From positions 45,718 to 109,717 of IMG/VR virus record IMGVR_UViG_3300018424_007835: DNA of 64,000 nt; one strand, given 5' to 3'. A model generated the notes under the pieces. It was not told where the DNA came from. It did not search any database and saw only the letters and a list, made by a program, of their open reading frames with translations. The translations under genes were made by a program, and so were the position numbers. Shown in pieces: positions 1 to 7,802 of this stretch. This DNA is from a virus. The stretch's first letter is position 1; each line of letters starts with the position of its first letter.

Positions 1-1
1 G

Positions 2-598
2 TACGCTAAGCGTGGATGGGCGCTTCCTGATGGGTCGTTTCCGATTAGGGATGTGGGGGATTTGCGAAACGCAATTCAGGCTTACGGGTTAGGTAAGAAT
101 CGGGCTGCAGCTAAGCGTCATATTATGAAGCGGGCGAGGGCGTTGGGGCGGACCGATTTGATTCCTGATAATTGGAAGCAGAGAGAGAAAGCTGCCCGTC
201 GAGGCGGTGATCCTAAAACTCCAGCTAAGCCGTCTGAGCGTATATCGGGGTCTAGTAGAAATAAGCCAGGGTCAGCGTCCGGGAAACGAAACAATATTGA
301 GTTATCTGCGGCGGTGAAGAACTCCTTAAAAGATAAGGTTAAGACACACAATGAGAAAATGCGGAGTAGCGATAAGCCCGACCGGACTGTTACGCTGGGG
401 CGTTTAACGGCTGTTTGGCGTAGGGGTGCTGGCGCTTTTTCGCAAACGCACCGCCCGAACATGTCTAGGCAACAGTGGGCGATGGGCAGGGTGAATGCTT
501 TTCTAAAATTGGTGTCTAGTGGAAAACCTTCAAACCCGAAGTACACGACCGATAACGATTTGTTGCCCGAGAAGCATCCACGTTATTCTAAGGGTTGA
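2..598 (+). CDS. C-terminal part of a head maturation protease/scaffold-like protein (5' truncated)
   Basis: The reading frame is open from base 2 with no stop, so the gene begins before the window; the GTG at 53 is internal. The visible part starts YAKRGWALPDGSFPI and continues through NAIQAYGLGKNRAAAKRHI and RARALGRTDLIPDNW. This block (DGSFPI, then a Lys/Arg-rich helix, then ALG...IP) recurs in phage structural proteins, often at the end of prohead proteases or scaffolds. The middle (residues about 65-110) is basic and low in complexity. It sits directly upstream of the major capsid gene, where a protease or scaffold is expected. No catalytic residues are visible because the N-terminus is missing, so the protease role is inferred from position. 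Confidence 0.6.
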   Translation, partial: YAKRGWALPDGSFPIRDVGDLRNAIQAYGLGKNRAAAKRHIMKRARALGRTDLIPDNWKQREKAARRGGDPKTPAKPSERISGSSRNKPGSASGKRNNIELSAAVKNSLKDKVKTHNEKMRSSDKPDRTVTLGRLTAVWRRGAGAFSQTHRPNMSRQQWAMGRVNAFLKLVSSGKPSNPKYTTDNDLLPEKHPRYSKG

Positions 599-735
599 GC
601 GGTTTTGCTAGTAGTGTGATATACGTTATTTTTGGTTTTTGCGGCGCTGTAAGAGATTATTGTTAAAGTTCCCGTGGTTGCCTTTACTTTGGTGCTAGCA
701 TAATAGTTGACTGGTGTCACTGCTTTTTGGGTCGC

Positions 736-764
736 CTGTCATTAAACAGTAAACATGTTAAACT
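736..764 (+). promoter_or_regulatory. Possible promoter of the capsid gene
   Basis: CTGTCA (736-741), a 17-base spacer, then TAAACT (759-764), which puts +1 just before the AGGAGGA ribosome site at 773. The match to consensus is only partial. The rest of the 599-785 gap is T-rich and holds no gene; a CATAAT at 699-704 is an alternative -10 with a poor spacer. Confidence 0.3.
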
Positions 765-785
765 CAAACCTTAGGAGGAATGAAC

Positions 786-2183
786 ATGAGTTTTGATGAG
801 AGTCGTCTCAATGAGCTGAAGGGTGCTTTGTCTGAGAAGATGGCAGAGCAGCGTCAGATTGCTGATTCGATGCAGATTGAGGGGACTACCCTTATTGCTG
901 ACGCAGAGAAGAAGGCTGCGTTCCAGAAGAATATGGTTGACATCAAGGAAATTAAGGGTCTCATTGAGGGTCTTGGTGAGCTTGAGGAAGTTCAGAAGTG
1001 GGCTTCGGAGCCGAATCAGAAGAGCGTGGCTGCTGCGGCAGATGCGGCTGCTGATCGTCGTCCGCAGGCTTCGACTGTGGGTGGTGCCTTTTTGGATTCG
1101 CCTGAGTTCAAGGATTTGCAGGGTGGCCGAAATGGTTACACCATGCGCTCGCCTTTTGAGGTGAAGAGCCTTCTTACCAAGGATATTCATCAAGGTACTC
1201 CTGGTGGGACCGGTTTTGCAGCCCCTGATATGTTTGGTGGAGTTGAGCGTGACGGTATTGTGCAGCTTCCGCAGCGTAGCCGCCGGGTTCGGGATCTTTT
1301 CCCTGCCCGCACGACTAATGCTGCGGTTGTTGAGTACTTCCGTCAGACCGGCTATGTGCTTAGCACCTACGGTACCGGTCGTGCAGTCACTCCTGGTACG
1401 CCGGGTGGTGACGGATGGCGTGCCGGGTTTGCGTCTGCGGCTTCGGCTTACATGGTACCTGAGCGTGATGGGAGTGAGTTTGGCATGAAGCCACAGTCAA
1501 GCCTTTCCTTTGTTGGCCGTCAGGCTCCGGTGCGCACTATTGCTCACTGGGAAGCTGCTCACCGTAATGTGTTGTCGGATGAGCCTCAGCTTCGTGGGAT
1601 CATTGACAATGAGCTTCTGTACGGCCTTCGCCTTATGGAGGATCAGCAGATCCTTAATGGCGACGGCAGCGGCGACCAGCTTGACGGTATCCTCAACGAC
1701 AGCGACATTCAGGCTTATACCCACCCGAACTTCTCACCGGGCTACGCTTCGGCCGCTTCAGCGAACGAGTCCACTGACACGAAGGCTGACGCAATTCGTC
1801 GTGCGCTTACTCTCGCCTACCTGGCGAACTACGAGCCCACTGGCGTGATTGTCAACCCGATTGACTGGGAAGACATTGAGCTGACGAAGAACAGCCAGGG
1901 CACCTACCTCCTTGCGATGTCGGTTGCTGGTGGCGCTGAGTCACGGGTGTGGCGGGTTCCCGTCATCGACACCCCTGCGATTGCTCAGGGCACGGCGCTG
2001 GTTGGTGCCTTCGGTACCGGCGCTCAGCTGTACGACCGTGAGGCGGCTTCGATCCGTATTTCGGAGAACTACGATGACTTCTTCACTCGGAACGCTATTG
2101 TTGTTCTGGCTGAAGAGCGCCTTGCCCTTGCGGTGAAGCGCCCCGAGTCGTTCGTTGCAATTACCTTAGGTGAACAACCATAA
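786..2183 (+). CDS. Major capsid protein, HK97 fold
   Basis: This 465-residue protein forms the icosahedral shell. The first ~100 residues (SRLNELKGALSEKMAEQRQI, then KEIKGLIEGLGELEEVQ) are a charged coiled coil like the HK97 delta domain, followed by an Ala-rich linker that could be the maturation cleavage region. The remainder is typical of the HK97 family: RRVRDLFPARTTNAAVVEYF, an E-loop-like segment, a long spine helix near 270-285 (DNELLYGLRLMEDQQIL), and the terminal NAIVVLAEERLALAVKRPES. ATG 780 abuts the AGGAGGA (773-779), so ATG 786, 6 bases downstream, is chosen. A strong terminator follows, in keeping with high monocistronic expression. Confidence 0.9.
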   Translation: MSFDESRLNELKGALSEKMAEQRQIADSMQIEGTTLIADAEKKAAFQKNMVDIKEIKGLIEGLGELEEVQKWASEPNQKSVAAAADAAADRRPQASTVGGAFLDSPEFKDLQGGRNGYTMRSPFEVKSLLTKDIHQGTPGGTGFAAPDMFGGVERDGIVQLPQRSRRVRDLFPARTTNAAVVEYFRQTGYVLSTYGTGRAVTPGTPGGDGWRAGFASAASAYMVPERDGSEFGMKPQSSLSFVGRQAPVRTIAHWEAAHRNVLSDEPQLRGIIDNELLYGLRLMEDQQILNGDGSGDQLDGILNDSDIQAYTHPNFSPGYASAASANESTDTKADAIRRALTLAYLANYEPTGVIVNPIDWEDIELTKNSQGTYLLAMSVAGGAESRVWRVPVIDTPAIAQGTALVGAFGTGAQLYDREAASIRISENYDDFFTRNAIVVLAEERLALAVKRPESFVAITLGEQP

Positions 2184-2208
2184 TCGTAGTTTAACGGCTT
2201 AGAGTTTT

Positions 2209-2237
2209 GCCCCCGGGTTTCGGCCCGGGGGCTTTCT
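2209..2237 (+). terminator. Rho-independent terminator after the capsid gene
   Basis: A perfect 9-bp stem, GCCCCCGGG (2209-2217) with CCCGGGGGC (2224-2232), loop TTTCGG, followed by TTTCT. The tail runs straight into the promoter of the next gene. Confidence 0.9.
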
Positions 2238-2262
2238 CTATTAGTCGTGGCTTTGCTATAAT
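2234..2262 (+). promoter_or_regulatory. Promoter with TATAAT, leaderless start
   Basis: TATAAT at 2257-2262, five bases before ATG 2268, so the predicted +1 falls on or next to the A of ATG and there is no room for a ribosome site. The -35 position (TTCTCT, 2234-2239, 17-base spacer) is poor and overlaps the terminator tail. The 14-mer TATAATAGGGTATG is repeated exactly at 6187-6200. Confidence 0.65.
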
Positions 2263-2267
2263 AGGGT

Positions 2268-3008
2268 ATGCCAATATTTAATTTTGACGATGAAGATTCT
2301 GATGTTCCGATCCCTACGTGGACGCCCGATCAGATACAGAGCTTAGAGTCAATTAATCCTTTCTATGTACCTGGCATCGTTAACCTGTTAAAGTTTTTAG
2401 TTCACGAAAAAGGAACTTTGCTGGACAGCGTGCTTGATTTAACTTTTGTTTTACATTCTGTTGCCAACATGGATAATAGCGACTACACACTTAGCAGGAC
2501 AGACGGTCTTGTTGCTATTGCGAGTGAGTTTTGTTTGATTGACTGTCTGTATGACGGATCGGTTTTAGCAGGAATTGAGATGTTAGATAACGCTGTACTG
2601 TTTTTGGCTTTGAACGATCAAGCAAATTTTGCTTTGGAAGCGGCAGTTTGCTTAAAAGACAAAAACTCCTCAATCATGCAAACATCGGCTGTGCTACCGT
2701 CACTTTCGCTGTTTGGGCATTGGGAAGAATTTGCGTCAACGGTACTCGCTTGCCTATTGACAAATGCTTCCACATCTAGTAAAATGTCTACACTGTTTAA
2801 AGTGATCAAACATCTAGACATTGGAGTGAACTCAGAAATAGAGTTTGTTGACCACATAAGAAAGCTGTGTGCGGTTAATCTGCTGTCCTTAAACATATCC
2901 GAAAGTAGTGATGCTGTAGTAAGCATTAATCACCAACCCGCAGGGCTGTTTCTTCTATTTTCGAACCAAGAAAAACTGGCTAGACGTTTAGCGGAGTTGT
3001 CCATCTGA
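2268..3008 (+). CDS. Hypothetical protein, 246 aa
   Basis: Not recognised. The N-terminus is acidic (MPIFNFDDEDSDVPIPTW) and the rest is mostly alpha-helical with Leu/Val/Ala-rich stretches such as LLDSVLDLTFVLHSVANM and FALEAAVCLKD, suggesting a helical-repeat globular protein and not a membrane protein. The gene is more A/T-rich than the capsid and RNR genes beside it, with many TTA, ATA and AAA codons, so it may have been acquired separately. It is transcribed from its own promoter as an apparent leaderless mRNA and stands between terminator-bounded late and nucleotide-metabolism genes. Confidence 0.7.
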   Translation: MPIFNFDDEDSDVPIPTWTPDQIQSLESINPFYVPGIVNLLKFLVHEKGTLLDSVLDLTFVLHSVANMDNSDYTLSRTDGLVAIASEFCLIDCLYDGSVLAGIEMLDNAVLFLALNDQANFALEAAVCLKDKNSSIMQTSAVLPSLSLFGHWEEFASTVLACLLTNASTSSKMSTLFKVIKHLDIGVNSEIEFVDHIRKLCAVNLLSLNISESSDAVVSINHQPAGLFLLFSNQEKLARRLAELSI

Positions 3009-3124
3009 TAACTTTTTTGGACAACTGGTCTTTTCACAATAACTTGACTACTTACCGTTAGCACTGCCCGTTAGAATACAAGAACCATCATTTTTACGAA
3101 GACATATATTTAGGAGGATTCGCC

Positions 3125-5992
3125 GTGTCTTTTCTCATCTCAGACGATCATGCCAACTCTTACGCCGACAAGATGCCACCTTGGGGATTCAACGGTTTAG
3201 GGTACGTTACTTATAAACGGACGTATGCACGCCCGATTTTTTTGAATAACTCCGATGTTATTGAACGGACAGAGGAGTGGCATGAGACTGTGCAGCGGGT
3301 CGTTAACGGGGCCCAAGACATTGGCGCACAACTGTCTGAGGATGAGGCTATTCGTCTTTATGATTATCTTTTCAATTTGAAGGGCAGCGTTGCTGGACGT
3401 ATGCTGTGGCAGCTGGGCACTCCGAACAACAAGCGTTTGGGTGGGGATAGTTTGGTGAATTGCCTTGGGGGTGAAACTGAGGTTGTTACTCGGGAGGGCA
3501 TTAAGCGAATTGATGACCTAGCTGCTATTGGTTATGCTACGGTTATGACTGATTATGGTAAGTGGGTTAATGCTGATATCCGAAGCTTCGGTGAGCAGCG
3601 GCTTGCTGAAATCGTGCTTCGTCGTGGGAAGCAGGTAAAAACTGTTCGTGCTACCGCTGAGCATCGGTGGATTGTTCGTGGTAAGAACGGTCGGGAAGAG
3701 TTCTTTACTGAGTCTTTGCGACCGGGAATGAAGCTTGTTAGCATAAAAGGGCAAGGCACACATACTGCTGATATGAGCAACGATGGTGTTCGTGCTGGTC
3801 TAGTTTACGGTGACGGTACGGTTTATAACACGGGCGCTCGTGCGTTTGTTGCTAATGCTGATCTTGCAGAGCTTGAACATTTTTTCCTTGATTACAAGTC
3901 AAGTGAAAGTGAGCACGGTGCGACTTTCTACGGCCTTCCACGGTCTTATAAAGCTTCCCCTGATTACAATGAGTTCCGTGGTTATTTGTACGGTTGGCTC
4001 GCAGGGTATTTTGCTGCTGACGGGTATGCTCGTGATGGGAAGGGCGCTCAGTTGAATAGCACCAATATTAACTCGTTGCGTGCCGCCAAGGACGTTGCGA
4101 CTATTATTGGTGTTGCTACTGGCCCTATTTACGAACAAAATCGTATCAGCAATCTTACCGGCAAGGAGAGCACCATTTATACTTTGCCGCTCCATATTGA
4201 AGATCCAGAGTTTTTCCTTTTGTCGAAGCATCGTGGAGATTTTGTGGGGCGTGCCAGCGTTGCTGATTGGAAGGTTGAGTCCGTTGGGGAGTATGGTGCT
4301 CCTGAGCCTGTTTTCTGTGCGGTTGTCCCTGAGACACACACGTTCGCTTTGTCCGATAATCTACTAACCGGGAATTGCTGGTTTGTGGATGTGCAGAAGC
4401 CTACCGACTTTTCGTGGGCAGTTGAAAGGCTCATGTTGGGCGGTGGGGTTGGTTTCTCGTGTGATAAACCTGAGCGTCTTGGTGTGGTGCGGTCTGCGTG
4501 GGTGGATCGTGTAGATGCTGATGATTCTGATTTCATTGTGCCTGATACCCGTGAGGGGTGGGGTGAAGTCATTCGTAAGGTGTTTGAGTGCTACTTGGGT
4601 GATGATGACAATCCACGTAAGATGACTTATGCTACTCATTTGATCCGCCCTGCTGGTGTTCCTATTAAGACTTTTGGTGGCACTGCTTCTGGTCCCGATA
4701 TTCTTATTTCTGGTATTGAGAAGATTTGCAAGGTACTTGATGGGGCTATCGGCCGTACGATGACTTCTGTTGAGGTTCTTGACTGTATGAATATTATTGG
4801 GTCAATTGTTGTCGCTGGTAATGTTCGTCGTTCGGCGGAGATTGCTGTTGGTAGTCTGGATGATGAAGAGTATCTGATGGCGAAGCGGTGGGACCTTGGC
4901 AATATTCCAATTGAGCGGGCGATGTCGAATAATACTGTTTTTGTCAATGAGTATCAGATGCAGAATATGCCTCAGCTTGTTTGGGAAGGCTATGAGGGAA
5001 ACGGGGAGCCTTACGGGTTTTTCAATCTTGAGGCTTCACGTAAGTTTGGGCGCATGGGTGAGGTTCGTCCCGATTACAGTATTGTGGGTGTGAATCCTTG
5101 TGCGGAGATTCCGTTGGCTAACCGTGAGTCTTGTAATCTGTCGGAGATTTTTTTGCCGATGATTGATTCTCGGGAGGAACTGGTTGACCTTACGCTGCTG
5201 CTTTATAAGGTTCAGAAGGCAACAGCAGCTTTGTCGTATCTTGATCCTGCGTCGGATAAGATCACTTCTAAGAACATGCGGCTGGGTCTCGGGGTTACCG
5301 GGGTTGCTCAGGCGTTGGATAAGGTTGAGTGGCTGGATCAGGCGTATGTGAAGTTGCGTGAGTTTGATATTGATTGGTCGGCTGAGCGAGGTTGGCCTGA
5401 GTCTATTCGCCTTACCACGATTAAGCCGTCTGGTACGCTCAGCTTGCTGCCTGGTGTGACTCCTGGGGTGCATCCTGGTTTCTCTCAGTATTTTGTGAAG
5501 CGGATGCGTATGGCTGCCACGGATGTGCTTGTTAACTATTGCCGCAGTAAAGGTTTCCACGTTGAGCCTTTGCGTAACTTTGATGGTTCTGAGGATGACC
5601 GTACCGTGGTGGTGGAGTTCCCTTGTGCGTTCCCTGAGGGTACTGTGCTTGCTGAGAATATGTCGGCGGTAGAGCAGATGGATTTGGTGCGTAAGCTGCA
5701 AAGGTTGTGGGCTGATAACTCGATTTCGGTAACCGTGTACTACCGTAAGGAAGAGCTTGAGGAGATTAAGGCGTATCTTGCGGAGTACTGGTCTGAGATG
5801 AAGTCGGTTTCGTTCCTTTTGCACAGCGAGCATGGTTTTGATCAGGCTCCGATGGGCGAGCTTACGCTTGAGGAGTATGTGGCCATGTTGGCGGCTACGA
5901 CTCCTCTGGGGGAGAAGTTGTCAGGGTCAACGATGATGTCGGACGATGACCTAGACGACTCTTGTGCTACAGGGGCGTGTCCCGTTAGATGA
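3125..5992 (+). CDS. Adenosylcobalamin-dependent (class II) ribonucleoside-triphosphate reductase with intein
   Basis: Makes deoxyribonucleotides from ribonucleotides by B12 radical chemistry. Without its 305-residue intein the protein is 650 aa, near the monomeric Lactobacillus leichmannii RTPR (739 aa). The cysteines match that enzyme: first redox Cys in VNC/WFVDV after splicing (418; C119 there), radical Cys 659 in NPCAEIPLAN (C408), its partner Cys 670 in ESCNLSE (C419, same spacing of 11), and C-terminal shuttle Cys 947 and 952 in CATGACPVR (C731/C736, same spacing of 5). GGGVGFS is also family-typical. GTG 3125 follows AGGAGGA (3112-3118) by 6 bases. Thioredoxin encoded at 62006 could recharge the C-terminal cysteines. 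No cobalamin riboswitch is evident upstream. Confidence 0.93.
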   Translation: MSFLISDDHANSYADKMPPWGFNGLGYVTYKRTYARPIFLNNSDVIERTEEWHETVQRVVNGAQDIGAQLSEDEAIRLYDYLFNLKGSVAGRMLWQLGTPNNKRLGGDSLVNCLGGETEVVTREGIKRIDDLAAIGYATVMTDYGKWVNADIRSFGEQRLAEIVLRRGKQVKTVRATAEHRWIVRGKNGREEFFTESLRPGMKLVSIKGQGTHTADMSNDGVRAGLVYGDGTVYNTGARAFVANADLAELEHFFLDYKSSESEHGATFYGLPRSYKASPDYNEFRGYLYGWLAGYFAADGYARDGKGAQLNSTNINSLRAAKDVATIIGVATGPIYEQNRISNLTGKESTIYTLPLHIEDPEFFLLSKHRGDFVGRASVADWKVESVGEYGAPEPVFCAVVPETHTFALSDNLLTGNCWFVDVQKPTDFSWAVERLMLGGGVGFSCDKPERLGVVRSAWVDRVDADDSDFIVPDTREGWGEVIRKVFECYLGDDDNPRKMTYATHLIRPAGVPIKTFGGTASGPDILISGIEKICKVLDGAIGRTMTSVEVLDCMNIIGSIVVAGNVRRSAEIAVGSLDDEEYLMAKRWDLGNIPIERAMSNNTVFVNEYQMQNMPQLVWEGYEGNGEPYGFFNLEASRKFGRMGEVRPDYSIVGVNPCAEIPLANRESCNLSEIFLPMIDSREELVDLTLLLYKVQKATAALSYLDPASDKITSKNMRLGLGVTGVAQALDKVEWLDQAYVKLREFDIDWSAERGWPESIRLTTIKPSGTLSLLPGVTPGVHPGFSQYFVKRMRMAATDVLVNYCRSKGFHVEPLRNFDGSEDDRTVVVEFPCAFPEGTVLAENMSAVEQMDLVRKLQRLWADNSISVTVYYRKEELEEIKAYLAEYWSEMKSVSFLLHSEHGFDQAPMGELTLEEYVAMLAATTPLGEKLSGSTMMSDDDLDDSCATGACPVR
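3461..4375 (+). other. Intein inside the RNR, with LAGLIDADG-type endonuclease motifs
   Basis: Residues 113-417 of the precursor. Block A begins at Cys113 (CLGGETEVVTREGIKRIDDL); block B carries ATAEHRW with the T-x-x-H motif; two endonuclease-type motifs follow (AGLVYGDGTV and WLAGYFAADGYA, the second a clear LAGLIDADG variant); block F is FCAVVPETHTFAL; block G is DNLLTGN followed by Cys+1. The penultimate residue is Gly, not the usual His. The nucleophile Cys+1 (base 4376) is also the redox cysteine of the reductase, so insertion is at a functionally fixed codon. The DNA is in frame throughout with no stop. Confidence 0.92.
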
Positions 5993-6035
5993 CCTAAAGC
6001 TGTTGTATTATAGCCTTAAAAGTTGCGGCGGGTTG

Positions 6036-6074
6036 CACCTTGACGGTATAGAGTATTTTTGTACCGGCAAGGTG
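6036..6074 (+). other. Imperfect hairpin in the RNR downstream gap; possible structured RNA
   Basis: CACCTTG (6036-6042) pairs with CAAGGTG (6068-6074), and after one A/G mismatch CGGTA (6044-6048) pairs with TACCG (6062-6066). The 5993-6197 gap also holds an orphan ribosome site and a terminator. A weak promoter (TTGCGG-18-TATAGA, 6023-6052) could start a short transcript ending at 6186, but nothing proves an RNA gene. Confidence 0.35.
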
Positions 6075-6098
6075 ACTAACCCCCTAAGGAGGATGATT

Positions 6099-6113
6099 GT
6101 GGATATCGGTTAA
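6099..6113 (+). other. Orphan Shine-Dalgarno with 4-codon minigene
   Basis: AAGGAGG (6086-6092) is one of the strongest ribosome sites in the window, yet it leads, with an ideal 6-base gap, only to GTG GAT ATC GGT TAA (or from ATG 6093, six codons). It could be a leader minigene controlling the terminator at 6149 or the remains of a deleted gene. Confidence 0.3.
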
Positions 6114-6148
6114 GGTGCCGGTAACCGATAAGGCGATCAAGTATCTGA

Positions 6149-6186
6149 GCGGGGTTCGGTCTCTTGCACCGGGCCCCGCTTCTTCC
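6149..6186 (+). terminator. Rho-independent terminator
   Basis: GCGGGGTTCGGT (6149-6160) pairs with ACCGGGCCCCGC (6168-6179) over 12 bp, including two T-G wobbles; loop CTCTTGC; then TTCTTCCT. The loop provides the -35 of the following promoter. Confidence 0.8.
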
Positions 6187-6192
6187 TATAAT
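6164..6192 (+). promoter_or_regulatory. Leaderless promoter overlapping the terminator
   Basis: TTGCAC (6164-6169) in the terminator loop, a 17-base spacer, TATAAT (6187-6192), then AGGGT and ATG 6198. It is the same 14-base TATAATAGGGTATG block as at 2257. Confidence 0.75.
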
Positions 6193-6197
6193 AGGGT

Positions 6198-6563
6198 ATG
6201 AACTCTATGCGGGATTTCCATAAGGCTAAGCTGCATGTGGATTTGCAGTATTTGGCGGATATGATTGAAACTGTAGGGCTTTCAGAGACAGCTCCCATTG
6301 CAGATGATGGGGCTGTCTCTTTGTCGTATGGGCTTGCTTTAATCTGTGGTGCTAGGGCTAAGCCGTTCGTAGATGCCTTTCCCTACTGGTTGGAAGAGGT
6401 CCCTGCCGGGTATCGCTCACGGTTCTGCGCTTGCTGGGATGCTTTAGAGTTTGAGTTTGGTGAAGACATTGTGGTGTGGTCTGATAATGCGGGAACGTCG
6501 GAGACTGTGAGGCGTATACGCAGTTTGGCGAAAGAGATTGAACATTTCAAATTGTCCTCTTGA
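6198..6563 (+). CDS. Hypothetical protein, 121 aa
   Basis: Not recognised. It is a soluble, mixed alpha/beta protein with an N-terminal helix (FHKAKLHVDLQYLADMIETV), a Tyr/Trp/Cys-containing centre (YWLEEVPAGYRSRFCACWD) and an acidic stretch (LEFEFGEDIVVW), ending in a basic helix. ATG 6198 is taken because the -10 box lies five bases upstream; the internal ATG at 6207 has no ribosome site either. The TGA stop (6561-6563) lies inside the -35 TTGACA of the next gene, so expression of this gene and its neighbour is separated without spare bases. Confidence 0.7.
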   Translation: MNSMRDFHKAKLHVDLQYLADMIETVGLSETAPIADDGAVSLSYGLALICGARAKPFVDAFPYWLEEVPAGYRSRFCACWDALEFEFGEDIVVWSDNAGTSETVRRIRSLAKEIEHFKLSS

Positions 6564-6588
6564 CATCTTACCGCATATCGACTAAGAT
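6560..6588 (+). promoter_or_regulatory. Strong leaderless promoter
   Basis: TTGACA (6560-6565), 17 bases, TAAGAT (6583-6588), six bases, then ATG 6595. The upstream gene's TGA stop is embedded in the -35 hexamer. Confidence 0.85.
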
Positions 6589-6594
6589 ACGTGT

Positions 6595-6981
6595 ATGAAC
6601 CACACCGCACGTTGGAATCAGTATTATACAGCTTTGCTGCAGTACAAGAGCAGGTATGGTGATGCTAAAGTCCCAAGTGGGCACGTTGAATTTTTGGATT
6701 CTGGTGTTCCTTTGAATTTGGGCAATTGGGTTAGCTACATGCGGACACGATACAAGCAGGGTTTGTTGTCGGCTGAGCGTGTTGCTTTGCTGGAAAATAT
6801 TTCATCTTGGAGTTGGGGGCCTGTGCGTCCTGGCCCGAAGTCAAAGGAAGTGGTGATTCAGCGGAATAGCGACATTGTGTGGTTGCGAGAGCATGAGGGT
6901 ATGGCGTTGGAACAAATTGCCAAACGGTACAATCTATCTCGTCAACGTGTGTACCAAATAGTAAAGGAGAATAAGTTATGA
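6595..6981 (+). CDS. Helicase-associated-domain protein with C-terminal HTH; probable DNA-binding regulator
   Basis: Residues about 5-75 match the helicase-associated (HA) domain pattern: W..YY.ALLQYKSRYGDAKVP, then LGNWVSYMRTRYKQGLLSAE and ISSWSWGP. The C-terminus (WLREHEGMALEQIAKRYNLS, then RQRVYQIVKE) is a helix-turn-helix of the sigma-70 region 4 type. HA domains bind DNA, and the added HTH suggests a small transcription regulator or DNA-associated protein. It is made from a near-consensus leaderless promoter, and its stop overlaps the ATG of the next gene (ATGA), so three small genes are translationally linked. Confidence 0.8.
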   Translation: MNHTARWNQYYTALLQYKSRYGDAKVPSGHVEFLDSGVPLNLGNWVSYMRTRYKQGLLSAERVALLENISSWSWGPVRPGPKSKEVVIQRNSDIVWLREHEGMALEQIAKRYNLSRQRVYQIVKENKL

Positions 6982-7286
6982 GTAGTGTTAATCCCGCCGC
7001 TGAAGCAGAATGGGAAAAAGTATTGAATAAGCTTTCGCAGGAAAACAAGCAAGGAAACTTGATTGTCACAACAGCTTCTGCGATTTTTGCGATCTCGCTT
7101 GTGTCTGGCATATTGGCGTTTGCCGCTATGCTGGTGAATGCGGCGGTTCTTAGGGCGTGGCCGACGATTACCGTAGCCAGTCCGGGTATTGGTTACAGCG
7201 ACGCTTTTATTATTTCGTCGGCAACTCTGGTTGCTTCGATGATGTTTTCAGCGACGTTGAGCGCTGTGAAGCGAGGGTCGCTGTGA
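6978..7286 (+). CDS. Small membrane protein, two predicted TM segments
   Basis: 102 residues. A charged N-terminal helix (AEAEWEKVLNKLSQENKQ) is followed by two hydrophobic segments, roughly residues 28-53 (LIVTTASAIFAISLVSGILA) and 75-96 (FIISSATLVASMMFSATLSA). It overlaps the previous gene by ATGA and the next by GTGA. Function is unknown. The size and topology would allow a holin-like role, but it is far from the endolysin, so this is only a possibility. Confidence 0.7.
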   Translation: MSSVNPAAEAEWEKVLNKLSQENKQGNLIVTTASAIFAISLVSGILAFAAMLVNAAVLRAWPTITVASPGIGYSDAFIISSATLVASMMFSATLSAVKRGSL

Positions 7287-7792
7287 GTAGTACGACGACT
7301 GCTTCTGTGGACAGCCGTGTAGGAACCTGGGATGCTGCTGCACTGACGCATATTAATTATGTTTGGTATGGTCATCGCCCCGGGTTTCTCGCAAAGCCTC
7401 TCCTTGTGGATATTCGCATGCATGAGGACTATCTTATTGACACCTATTTCACTTTGGGGAAGGAGTTGACAGACAGCACTGAGTGGATTAGGTTGGCGCA
7501 GCTTGCATTGGAGTGTCGACCCGAACTTGATTCTGATTTTGTTTGGCGAACTTTGTGCAGTAAGCAGAATGATTATGGGCCCGATAACATTGCCCGTTTT
7601 TCCCATAAGGGCCTCATTTTGAGGCTCCACGATAAGGTTGCTCGTTTAGAAAATCTGGTAGCTAATAATCGTGCGGCTACGAATGAGCCGGTGGAGGACA
7701 CGTATATGGACATTATTGGCTATTCGATTATTGGTTTGATGTTGTTAGATGGGAGTTTCTTTTTGCCTATGGGATACTCCTGGCAGGAGTAA
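7283..7792 (+). CDS. DUF1599 / nucleotide modification associated domain 1 (Nmad1) protein
   Basis: The frame is open further upstream, but GTG 7283 overlaps the preceding TGA (GTGA) and gives a 169-residue protein of normal size for the family. The family signature is clear: KQNDYGPDNIARFSHKGLIL, then LHDKVARLENL and VEDTYMDIIGYSIIGLMLL. DUF1599 proteins occur in phages and have been placed by genomic context with base-modification or nucleotide-pool enzymes; their reaction is unproven. Here the window also encodes RNR, a dCMP-deaminase-like protein and PolA, which fits nucleotide metabolism. Confidence 0.82.
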   Translation: MSSTTTASVDSRVGTWDAAALTHINYVWYGHRPGFLAKPLLVDIRMHEDYLIDTYFTLGKELTDSTEWIRLAQLALECRPELDSDFVWRTLCSKQNDYGPDNIARFSHKGLILRLHDKVARLENLVANNRAATNEPVEDTYMDIIGYSIIGLMLLDGSFFLPMGYSWQE

Positions 7793-7802
7793 ACGAAAGC
7801 TC

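Noticed and set aside
3054-3077. TTGACT ... TAGAAT as promoter of RNR
   Set aside because: The spacer is only 12 bases, too short for a sigma-70 promoter. The true promoter was not identified.
3009-3124. Cobalamin riboswitch upstream of the B12-dependent RNR
   Set aside because: The gap is only 116 bases and shows no B12-box-like sequence or matching stems; the gene has an ordinary AGGAGGA site.
5036-5833. Long reverse-strand open frame (265 codons)
   Set aside because: It lies wholly antisense to the well-conserved RNR and has no ribosome site or recognisable protein features; it is a by-product of codon bias. The same applies to 14864-15625, 37211-38149, 39340-40008, 47709-48497, 54315-55025 and 62694-63353.
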